The notes below the pieces were generated by a model that searched no databases, was not told the origin of the DNA, and was given only the letters and a program-made list of their open reading frames with translations. A DNA stretch of 15,166 nucleotides from Lachnospiraceae bacterium (GTDB lineage Bacteria > Bacillota > Clostridia > Lachnospirales > Lachnospiraceae): contig DPZM01000240.1 of the NCBI GenBank assembly GCA_003535955.1, forward strand, positions 1-15,166. The letters run 5' to 3'. The translations under genes and the position numbers were made by a program. Of the stretch, positions 1-6,356 are shown piece after piece. The stretch's first letter is position 1; each line of letters opens with the position of its first letter.

Positions 1-200
1 AAAACAACATACCACAAAAAACAACCGATCCTGTCATTGAATCGGTTTTTTATAAGAAAAAATCCTATTATAAATCCGACCAGATTTAACAGGACGGATA
101 AGTAATTCATATGCATCGATCTCTCGGGCGTGGACAGGAGTTCATCCCTGATGCCTATCTCCGCCGGATCGGTCAGCTTCCTTAAAAGTCTTGACTTCAT
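1..200 (-). CDS. membrane protein, N-terminal part only (runs off the left edge)
   Basis: An open frame on the minus strand begins at ATG 200-198 and continues without a stop to base 1, giving the first 66 residues. It starts MKSRLLRKLTDPAEIG. A soluble, charged stretch of about 32 residues is followed by a hydrophobic segment (about residues 33-52, LVGFIIGFFLI within it) ending in the positively charged KNRF. A second hydrophobic run begins near residue 60. The start overlaps the stop of the upstream gene (197-649) as ATGA, and a purine-rich AAGGGAAGG lies directly before the ATG, so the two are probably translationally coupled. The family is not recognised from this fragment. An N-terminal membrane region like this could belong to a sensor or a transporter; the sequence does not decide. 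The reading frame is clear, the function unknown. Confidence 0.75.
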   Translation of the reverse strand, partial: MKSRLLRKLTDPAEIGIRDELLSTPERSMHMNYLSVLLNLVGFIIGFFLIKNRFNDRIGCFLWYVV

Positions 201-649
201 CCTTCCCTTGCCTTCGCAACAAGATCATCAACGCCGTTCTGTCTGGGTGCCAGGATCGATGCCAGAAGGTCTTCCTCAGAAGTATCCCCGGATACCGTAT
301 CATCACCGGATGCTTCATCTGAACCACCACTGTCCCCGATCGATCCGCCCGCCTCAACCTCTGCTGCCATCATGGCAAAGACATCGTCCACATCGTTCTG
401 CTTGGCTCCCGAAAAGGCCGCCATGATCCTGGCTACCTCATCATCGAGCTCGGAACCGGTCAGAGGCTCATCCGCTCCTCCTGAAGCCTCCGTTCCATCG
501 GTCAGAGCCTGCGCACTTTCCGCGGGCGAAGCTTCCTGTGCCACAGCAGTCACGGTATCCGCTTCTTCCGTAACATCTTCCGCCGTCTGATACAGCTTGC
601 GCGCGTCGTATTCGTACCACTTGATTATAGGTTTATGACGATCGTACAT
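197..649 (-). CDS. acidic low-complexity protein with two FliM-like short motifs
   Basis: A 150-residue protein with no signal peptide or membrane segment. The N-terminal 20 residues (MYDRHKPIIKWYEYDARKLY) look folded and specific. The remainder is rich in Asp, Glu, Ala, Ser and Gly and is probably disordered. Two similar short motifs stand out: QNDVDDVFA at residues 84-92 and QNGVDDLVA at 137-145. They resemble the SQ(N/A)EIDALL peptide at the N-terminus of flagellar FliM, which docks phosphorylated CheY. That comparison is from memory and would make the protein an adaptor or scaffold, which is inference. ATG 649-647 is preceded by AAAGGCGG, and a sigma-A promoter lies upstream at 682-710, so expression is plausible. 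The stop overlaps the start of the next membrane-protein gene by 4 nt. No enzymatic function can be assigned. Confidence 0.7.
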   Translation of the reverse strand: MYDRHKPIIKWYEYDARKLYQTAEDVTEEADTVTAVAQEASPAESAQALTDGTEASGGADEPLTGSELDDEVARIMAAFSGAKQNDVDDVFAMMAAEVEAGGSIGDSGGSDEASGDDTVSGDTSEEDLLASILAPRQNGVDDLVAKAREG

Positions 650-681
650 TTTCCGCCTTTCGTCTCTCCCCGCTCAACTAT

Positions 682-710
682 ATTCTATCACAATTCCGTA
701 TTTTTGTCAC
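682..710 (-). promoter_or_regulatory. sigma-A promoter for the 197-649 gene
   Basis: On the minus strand GTGACA (710-705, 5 of 6 to TTGACA) and TAGAAT (687-682, 5 of 6 to TATAAT) are separated by exactly 17 bp. Initiation would fall near 675, leaving a leader of about 25 nt that contains the ribosome binding site of the gene starting at 649. Confidence 0.6.
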
Positions 711-724
711 TTCATCGGGTAAGC

Positions 725-859
725 TTGTTATCCCATCAATTTTATCCTTCTCCGTTATCGGTCATACTTGGACTCTACGGTATCGTAGCGGTTGCACTTA
801 TTACCTCCATCATAGTCAACTTCTATGACGAAACGAAGGATAAGGACAACGATGAATGA
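725..859 (+). CDS. possible small single-pass membrane protein (start uncertain)
   Basis: The plus frame ending at TGA 857-859 encodes a convincing membrane-peptide pattern: a hydrophobic span (VILGLYGIVAVALITSIIV) followed by a short, highly charged tail (NFYDETKDKDNDE). The frame stays open back to an ATG at 635, but that start lies inside the divergent gene and upstream of its promoter, so it is unlikely. The nearest alternative is TTG at 725-727, giving 45 residues, with only a poor purine stretch (GGTAAG) before it. No ATG lies close to the hydrophobic span. It sits about 80 nt before thrH and ends before the thrH promoter. It could be a real small protein or chance coding potential; the lack of a clear start keeps confidence low. 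Confidence 0.3.
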   Translation: MLSHQFYPSPLSVILGLYGIVAVALITSIIVNFYDETKDKDNDE

Positions 860-884
860 TCGGATGGAATAATCTGTAAATCTG

Positions 885-893
885 TGATATACT
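885..893 (+). promoter_or_regulatory. extended -10 promoter of thrH
   Basis: TGATATACT is an extended -10 (TGN plus TATACT, 5 of 6 to TATAAT). The matching -35 position (865-870, TGGAAT) is weak, as expected for an extended -10 promoter. A strong ribosome binding site AAAGGAG (925-931) follows, 7 nt before the thrH ATG. Confidence 0.55.
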
Positions 894-938
894 AGCCGAT
901 GTGCAAATAAATGAAACCCTATATAAAGGAGTTAACAG

Positions 939-1541
939 ATGGAAGTAGTATGTCTTGACTTAGAGGGCGTTCTCGTCCCGGAAATATGGATCGCATTCTC
1001 TGAAGCAACGGGAATACCGGAGCTTAGGAAAACAACCAGGGATGAGCCCGATTACGATAAGCTCATGAAGTACAGGATCGGGATCTTAAGTGAACACGGT
1101 CTCGGCCTTAAGCAGATACAGGATACGATAGCCACCATCGATCCCCTCCCGGGAGCCAGGGAATTCCTTGATGAATTAAGGAGCCTGACCCAGGTCATAA
1201 TCATCAGCGACACCTTTACCCAGTTCGCCGGCCCCCTTATGAAAAAGCTCGGATGGCCGACGATCTTCTGCAACACCCTTGAGGTTGCGGATGACGGTAA
1301 GATAACCGGCTACAGGATGCGCTGCGAGAAGAGCAAGCTTACGACCGTAAAGGCCCTCCAGTCCATGGGCTTTGATACGATCGCATCGGGTGATTCTTTT
1401 AATGACCTTGCGATGATCGAGGCTAGCAGGGCAGGCTTCCTCTTTAAAACAACCGACCGGATAAAGAAGGATTATCCTCAGTATCCTGCATTCACGGAAT
1501 ATAACGACCTGCTAGATGCAATAAAGAAGGAGCTCTCTTAG
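939..1541 (+). CDS. thrH: ThrH-type phosphoserine phosphatase / homoserine phosphotransferase
   Basis: A 200-residue HAD-superfamily protein that closely follows the ThrH family described in Pseudomonas (about 205 residues). That enzyme removes phosphate from L-phosphoserine and can pass it to homoserine, linking serine and threonine synthesis. HAD motif I is DLEGVLVPE (residues 7-15), with the nucleophile Asp7 and the family-specific Glu9 where most HAD phosphatases have Asp. Motif II is SDT at 90-92, Lys133 is the likely motif III lysine, and motif IV is GDSFND at 151-156. The family-typical VLVPEIWIAF segment follows motif I. No signal peptide is present, so it is cytoplasmic. The start is fixed by AAAGGAG 7 nt upstream. 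It has its own promoter and is followed by 104 nt before the next gene, so it appears monocistronic. Family assignment is strong; which of the two activities dominates in this organism is not visible. Confidence 0.9.
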   Translation: MEVVCLDLEGVLVPEIWIAFSEATGIPELRKTTRDEPDYDKLMKYRIGILSEHGLGLKQIQDTIATIDPLPGAREFLDELRSLTQVIIISDTFTQFAGPLMKKLGWPTIFCNTLEVADDGKITGYRMRCEKSKLTTVKALQSMGFDTIASGDSFNDLAMIEASRAGFLFKTTDRIKKDYPQYPAFTEYNDLLDAIKKELS

Positions 1542-1568
1542 ATAAGGCTCTATGTTTTTGTTGAATTA

Positions 1569-1599
1569 TTGTCACAAAACCGATCATATATGCTAAAAT
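1569..1599 (+). promoter_or_regulatory. promoter of the LacI-sensor/GGDEF gene
   Basis: TTGTCA (1569-1574) and TAAAAT (1594-1599) are separated by 19 bp. The -10 is preceded by TGC, giving an extended -10 that tolerates the long spacer. An AT-rich leader leads to AGGAG at 1634-1638, 7 nt before the ATG at 1646. Confidence 0.5.
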
Positions 1600-1645
1600 A
1601 AAATATCTATAAACTTTTTTAATATTTTTATTCAGGAGAATCGGA

Positions 1646-3508
1646 ATGCGGCGATACGTTCAGATGCTGACAAGCACTTGGGACAACAAGTATCTTGCTT
1701 CCCTCGTCAGGGGGATAAGCCATCGGTTTGCAGATGAGGATATCGGTCTGCATATTTTTAATGCCTATGACGAAGTCTTTGAGAAGGACTTCTACAAGCA
1801 CGATAAGGAGGTCTTTAAGCTTCCCGCTCCCGGTAATTATATAGGAATGATCGTCGTCTTCAACAGTGTTGACGCGGCCAATGACATACATGCCCTTGTC
1901 GCCCGCTTCCGCGATTCCGGAAGGCCGGTCATTACAATAGACCAGCATTCCGAGGGCGCATCCTTCTACGGACTTGATAATTACCAGTCCATGTATAAGA
2001 TAGTCGACCACCTTATTACAGCCCACAGCTGCCAGACGCTTAATTATGTGGGAGGACCTGAGCACAACGAGGAGAATATACTCCGTTACAAGGCTTACGA
2101 GGACTGCCTTAAGGCACACGGGATCGCGATAGATGAGCGCAGGGTCCGCCACTACAGGTTTGTCGTGGAGGACGGTCAGGAGGCCTACAGGGAATTCAAG
2201 GAGATGGGAATCCACCTTCCGGATGCTGTAGTATGCGCCAATGATAACATGGCATATGGCTACTGTCTGGAGGCCCAGAAAGACGGATATTCAGCCCCCT
2301 GGGACTTCAGGATCACGGGCTTTGACAACATAGACAGGGGACAGCAGTTCCTTCCTTCCATCACAAGTGTCAACCGTAACTGGGAGCAGCTGGGGTATGA
2401 TTCCGCGGACGGCCTTCTGTCAATGGCTGAGGGCGGTACCTTCATTGAAGAGCATCATACCACAGGCTACGTTAAGATAAACGAATCCTGCGGATGTGCT
2501 CACGGTGAGAGGAGCCTTCGGAATGACTATATGGAAATTCTTAACACCCAGAGCCTGGCCCGGGTAAGCACCCACCGGCAGGATGCGGCCAGGAAGATCC
2601 TCTGCTCCGCTCCCAACCTTGACAAGTTCAAGGAAGCCTTATATGAGAGCAATCAGGCTCTCGGTATCTCGGGTTTTGCGGTATGCTTAAACGAAACCTT
2701 CTTTGATCCCGACCTTAACAGCGAGGAAAACAGGTTTACGGAAACCGTGTCTGCTTACATGCCGGGAAGCAATGAGACCATCGACACGAAGGTCAACCTC
2801 CTCCCGGCTGCTTACGCCCTGGACAACAATACCAACTATATCTTCTCCTGTCTCCACTTTACCGATTATACCTTCGGCTACTGTGTTATGCCCTTTAATG
2901 AAGACCTTATACTCCACGGCGAGCACAGGGCCCTTATGGAAAGCCTGTCCTTAGCCCTTATGAACATCAAGCATCATCTGGCCCTTGATGTCATGAACGA
3001 AAGGCTGCGGACCCTCTATTTACAGGACACCCTGACAGGCCTCTATAACCGTTTCGGGTACAGGGATCTGGGAGCCGATTTCTTCGATAAATATGCAGGA
3101 AATGTCTTCGTTGTATATGCCGACCTTGATAACCTTAAGAAGATAAATGACATGTACGGGCACAGCTACGGCGACACGGCGATAAAGGCACTGGCCGATG
3201 CCCTGAAGAAGGCATTCTCCGATGATGATATCAAGATAAGGATGGGCGGTGACGAATTTATCGTCATCGGAAGGTATGAATCTGTCGAAAAGCTTGAAAT
3301 ACAGCGGGATATGATAAGCTCCTATCTGGCCGATCGCAGCAGGGAGAGTGATTTTCCTTTGACAATATGCGCTTCGATAGCTTATGTGTATAACGATCCG
3401 GATGATCTCTCGGACATTGAAGCATTGGTTCATGCGGCCGATCAGAAGATGTATGAAATAAAACAGACCCACCACAACAGGCGTGCAACCGATAAGCAGG
3501 ATCAATGA
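1646..3508 (+). CDS. cytoplasmic diguanylate cyclase with LacI/periplasmic-binding-like sensor
   Basis: A 620-residue soluble protein without signal peptide or membrane span. Residues 1 to about 275 resemble the ligand-binding core of LacI/GalR regulators and sugar-binding proteins: VCANDNMAYG at 196-205 and RITGFDNID at 222-230 are typical for that fold. The DNA-binding helix-turn-helix is absent. A short Cys motif (SCGC, 281-284) marks the domain end. Residues about 305-450 form a linker domain, possibly GAF-like. The C-terminal GGDEF domain (from about 455) has DTLTG at 461-465, the metal-binding Asp493 in ADLDNLKKIND, and an intact GGDEF at 534-538, so it should make c-di-GMP from two GTP. 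The inhibitory I-site is absent: SDDD at 525-528 occupies the RxxD position. The likely role is to couple an intracellular ligand, perhaps a sugar, to c-di-GMP output; the ligand is unknown. The 3' end overlaps the convergent gene by 7 nt. Confidence 0.88.
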   Translation: MRRYVQMLTSTWDNKYLASLVRGISHRFADEDIGLHIFNAYDEVFEKDFYKHDKEVFKLPAPGNYIGMIVVFNSVDAANDIHALVARFRDSGRPVITIDQHSEGASFYGLDNYQSMYKIVDHLITAHSCQTLNYVGGPEHNEENILRYKAYEDCLKAHGIAIDERRVRHYRFVVEDGQEAYREFKEMGIHLPDAVVCANDNMAYGYCLEAQKDGYSAPWDFRITGFDNIDRGQQFLPSITSVNRNWEQLGYDSADGLLSMAEGGTFIEEHHTTGYVKINESCGCAHGERSLRNDYMEILNTQSLARVSTHRQDAARKILCSAPNLDKFKEALYESNQALGISGFAVCLNETFFDPDLNSEENRFTETVSAYMPGSNETIDTKVNLLPAAYALDNNTNYIFSCLHFTDYTFGYCVMPFNEDLILHGEHRALMESLSLALMNIKHHLALDVMNERLRTLYLQDTLTGLYNRFGYRDLGADFFDKYAGNVFVVYADLDNLKKINDMYGHSYGDTAIKALADALKKAFSDDDIKIRMGGDEFIVIGRYESVEKLEIQRDMISSYLADRSRESDFPLTICASIAYVYNDPDDLSDIEALVHAADQKMYEIKQTHHNRRATDKQDQ

Positions 3509-3846
3509 TCATTTACATGTTTTAATATCCTGTCATACTGGTCATACATTTTCTGTGTCTCATTCTCGAGCAGGTAATAATGCATGATATAGGGAACAAG
3601 CAGTACAAGCAGTATCCCGATAAGGGCCAATACGTATATCGCGCCCGAGATTATATAGGTAGCCACACATATAAATTCAAGTAAGGCAAACAGCACGGTC
3701 ACGATAAGGTGTATGAGGCGTTCGTGCTGGAAGAAGCCAATCTGGATAAGGTGCTCGTCAAGCACGGCCTTCCAGTCGGTCTTCTCATTATTGTCTGAGA
3801 GGATCTTGTCTATCCTCTTCCTGTATCCGAGTATTCTCTCCTTCAT
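3502..3846 (-). CDS. small two-span membrane protein
   Basis: A 114-residue protein with an amphipathic, charged N-terminus (1-42), two hydrophobic spans (about 43-64 and 68-92) and a charged C-terminal helix (93-114), so both ends probably face the cytoplasm. AAGGAG lies 6 nt before the ATG. It is the last gene of the minus-strand block, 44 nt after the acetyltransferase gene. No enzymatic motif is visible and the family is not recognised. Its stop lies inside the convergent LacI-GGDEF gene, and no terminator hairpin was found near the end, so transcripts from both sides may overlap here. Confidence 0.75.
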   Translation of the reverse strand: MKERILGYRKRIDKILSDNNEKTDWKAVLDEHLIQIGFFQHERLIHLIVTVLFALLEFICVATYIISGAIYVLALIGILLVLLVPYIMHYYLLENETQKMYDQYDRILKHVNDH

Positions 3847-3890
3847 GTGAAACTCCTTATCTTAAGGCTGCCACCCAAAATGACATCCTT

Positions 3891-4409
3891 TTATTCAAAC
3901 GTCAGGTGGTAACGGTGCATCTTTACCCCATCGATATCCGCATCCTCCATAAAGGTAAATCCCAGCTTCTTACAGATATGAATGGATATTTCGTTTCCGG
4001 GGACTATAAAGCAGTTGAGGCTCTCAAGATACAACTCGTCCCTGGCATGATCAATGATCGCCCTTAGGGCTTCCTGGGCATAGCCCCTGCCCTGGCGGTC
4101 CTTTTCTATTACATATGCCAGTTCCGCCTCAAGGTAGCCTGCCCTGTTGGTAAGGCCTGCCCTGCCCACTGTCCTTCCCGTTTCATTCTCGACAACGATC
4201 CACAGGCCGTACCCGTAAAAGCCGTACTGGTATTTAATGTAATCCTTCGTGTAAACTATCTCTTCATCCCTGTCTTCGTAGAGGGGTTCAATGAAATCCG
4301 TTATGCCGGGACCTGCATATATCTCATACAGTCTGTCCACGTCCTCAACCCTTATCTCCCGGAGGGTCAGCCGGTCAGTCTTAAGGATTATCTTCTCTTC
4401 ATCCATCAT
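3891..4409 (-). CDS. GNAT acetyltransferase, RimJ/RimL-like
   Basis: A 172-residue cytoplasmic protein with the full GNAT fold pattern. The N-terminal TDRLTLREI strand (11-19) is typical of RimJ/RimL-type enzymes. The acetyl-CoA pyrophosphate loop is QGRGYA at 106-111, matching the (Q/R)xxGx(G/A) motif. The C-terminal NEISIHICKKLGF segment (139-151) matches the family's usual final helix. Such enzymes transfer acetyl from acetyl-CoA to an amino group on a protein, peptide or small molecule; the substrate cannot be read from sequence. The start codon overlaps the stop of the EAL gene (ATGA), with GGAG about 9 nt before the first of two consecutive ATGs, so translation is probably coupled. Placement behind a c-di-GMP phosphodiesterase may be functional or incidental. 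Confidence 0.85.
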   Translation of the reverse strand: MMDEEKIILKTDRLTLREIRVEDVDRLYEIYAGPGITDFIEPLYEDRDEEIVYTKDYIKYQYGFYGYGLWIVVENETGRTVGRAGLTNRAGYLEAELAYVIEKDRQGRGYAQEALRAIIDHARDELYLESLNCFIVPGNEISIHICKKLGFTFMEDADIDGVKMHRYHLTFE

Positions 4410-6343
4410 CCGTTGTGCTCCAGCATAAACTGAACGAATTCCTTCTCAGGCAGGGGCCTTGAGAAATAATAGCCCTGTATAAATTCACATCCAAGGTTTA
4501 AGAAACGGTTCAGGGTCTTCTCTTCTTCAACTCCTTCGACAAGGATATCCTTCTTCATCTCATGGAGCATGTTGACCGTATTCCTGATGACTATCCACAT
4601 CTGGGGATCGTCCATCTCGTCTACGAAGCTTTTATCCAGCTTTACAATATCTATCGGAAGCGAAGTCACGCGCTTTATGTTGGAATAGCCGGTACCGTAA
4701 TCGTCGAGCGAGAACTTAATACCCTTCTCCGAAAGCCTGTGAACATTCCTGTCCACCATTGTAGGGTCAAAGTCAGCCGCCGTCTCGGTTATCTCAAGAT
4801 TTATCCTGCTCACATCAAGTTCATACTTATCAAGTGTATTAAGGACCTTATATACAAGGTCTGTCTCCACGCACTGGGCCACAGAGAGGTTTATCTCAAT
4901 ACATTCAAGTCCCATCTTCTTAAGATCGGCATTCGCCATAAACTTACATACCGCATCAATGACATAGTCCCCTATCTGATGGATGGCTCCCGAGGCTTCG
5001 GCCGCGGGAATAAAAAGTCCGGGCGATACGAACCCGTACTTGTCGTCAATAAGACGGATGAGGGCCTCGGCCGAAACGAACTTCATCTTCCTGGCCGAGT
5101 AGATGGGCTGGTAATACATCTGAAATTTGCCGTGTTCTATCGCCGAAGCTATAACGTCATCAAGCTCACTCCTTAACTTGAAATCATCGCTGTTTATCAC
5201 TTCGGCCAAAAGTACCGAACGCTTATCCTGGTCAAATACCTGTTTGAGCGTTCCGTCGAAATTGACTATGCCCTCGTAGTCATCTATATCCTCCGGACAC
5301 CGTACGACACAGCTTCTGCAGTCAAGCCCGACCTTAAAGTGCTGGATCTCGAAGGGTTTGTTGAGGCCGTCAACGATCGAGGATGCGGCAGTTGATATAA
5401 CCTCCATATCAAGTTCGCCTGTCACTATGGTAAAGGTCCCGTTCTGAAGATAATATACATCGCTCCTGAGCTTGTATACATTGCAGGTCCTGGTTATCCT
5501 GGTTCCCACATCCTTAAGCATGGCATTGAACCTGTCCATTCCAAGATAGGTCCTGAGTATTCCGCTGTTAACGATACTAACATATATTACCCTGAAGGAT
5601 CGCCCTGTCTTGAATGACTTTTTCAAGGCTTCAAGTGAAGCATTGTAGGACTGCACGCCGCTTAAGGGATCGAGAAATTCCTCCCCCCTTTGGAGAATGG
5701 TGGAAATAATAAGCGCAACGATAGCCGAGCCGAACATCTCAATAAGAAGGTTCGGGATAAAGAACTGCAGGAACACGGTCAGAAGGCTTACCGGAAGCTG
5801 GCTCATAAGGGCAAAGAGCTTGTCACCCGTAAGCAGGCGGCGGTACTTTAACATGATAATACTGCTCGCAGCTATATAGCCGGTCCCTACAAGGTATATG
5901 AAAATACTGCCATATCCTCTATGGTAATTGAGCCCCTCATCAAAATAGAAAATAAGCCGTGTAAAGGGATTGCTCAGGATCAGAAAAATACTGACCCCAC
6001 AGGGTATGAGCATATAAAAAAGCCTCTTTGTATTTCGTACATAGATGTGCCATACACCGATGTAGGAGATCACATACAGGACATATATGAGCGGACTTAT
6101 ATTGCGCGCCACAAAATAAACATAGTCGATGAAGGCACGTATGCCGGTATTGTCATCGGTTACCTCAAACACAACACCGAACATGCCGGCCAGAAGGTCG
6201 GTTACCGTTGAGACTGCAATACAGATGAGCAGGATGACATAGAGACGGTTGGACCGTCCCACATACATCTTCCTTGCAACTATCGAAACAGCAAGTATCG
6301 CCAGTATTATCAATGCACATATGTCAAAATTAAGCATTCCCAT
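4406..6343 (-). CDS. membrane c-di-GMP phosphodiesterase: 7TM, degenerate GGDEF, EAL
   Basis: A 645-residue protein. Residues 1 to about 218 hold roughly seven hydrophobic spans resembling the 7TM sensor found at the N-terminus of some histidine kinases and GGDEF/EAL proteins. A GGDEF-like domain follows (DPLSG at 225-229), but its active-site loop reads QNGTF (300-304) in place of GGDEF, so it should not make c-di-GMP and may be regulatory. The EAL domain (about 390-645) looks complete: EAL at 426-428, Asn485 (INLS), Glu517 (EITE), Asp547-Asp548 (DDYGTG), Lys568 (KLDK), Glu603 (VEGVE) and Gln623 (QGYYFSRP). It should hydrolyse c-di-GMP to pGpG at the membrane. GGAG lies 7 nt before the ATG; the gene starts 13 nt after the wall hydrolase gene and overlaps the acetyltransferase gene by 4 nt. 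It is the only phosphodiesterase in the window and would oppose the cyclases encoded around it. Confidence 0.9.
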   Translation of the reverse strand: MGMLNFDICALIILAILAVSIVARKMYVGRSNRLYVILLICIAVSTVTDLLAGMFGVVFEVTDDNTGIRAFIDYVYFVARNISPLIYVLYVISYIGVWHIYVRNTKRLFYMLIPCGVSIFLILSNPFTRLIFYFDEGLNYHRGYGSIFIYLVGTGYIAASSIIMLKYRRLLTGDKLFALMSQLPVSLLTVFLQFFIPNLLIEMFGSAIVALIISTILQRGEEFLDPLSGVQSYNASLEALKKSFKTGRSFRVIYVSIVNSGILRTYLGMDRFNAMLKDVGTRITRTCNVYKLRSDVYYLQNGTFTIVTGELDMEVISTAASSIVDGLNKPFEIQHFKVGLDCRSCVVRCPEDIDDYEGIVNFDGTLKQVFDQDKRSVLLAEVINSDDFKLRSELDDVIASAIEHGKFQMYYQPIYSARKMKFVSAEALIRLIDDKYGFVSPGLFIPAAEASGAIHQIGDYVIDAVCKFMANADLKKMGLECIEINLSVAQCVETDLVYKVLNTLDKYELDVSRINLEITETAADFDPTMVDRNVHRLSEKGIKFSLDDYGTGYSNIKRVTSLPIDIVKLDKSFVDEMDDPQMWIVIRNTVNMLHEMKKDILVEGVEEEKTLNRFLNLGCEFIQGYYFSRPLPEKEFVQFMLEHNG

Positions 6344-6356
6344 AACTGCTCTCCGA

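Noticed and set aside
23..51. AACCGAT/ATCGGTT hairpin followed by a T run, resembling a terminator
   Set aside because: It lies inside the open minus-strand coding frame of the partial membrane protein (1-200). With a 7-bp stem and 11-nt loop it is weak, so it is more likely coincidental; a role for a plus-strand transcript from the left cannot be excluded.
4562..5176. 204-codon plus-strand open frame
   Set aside because: Antisense to the EAL domain, whose catalytic residues are all present in the minus frame.
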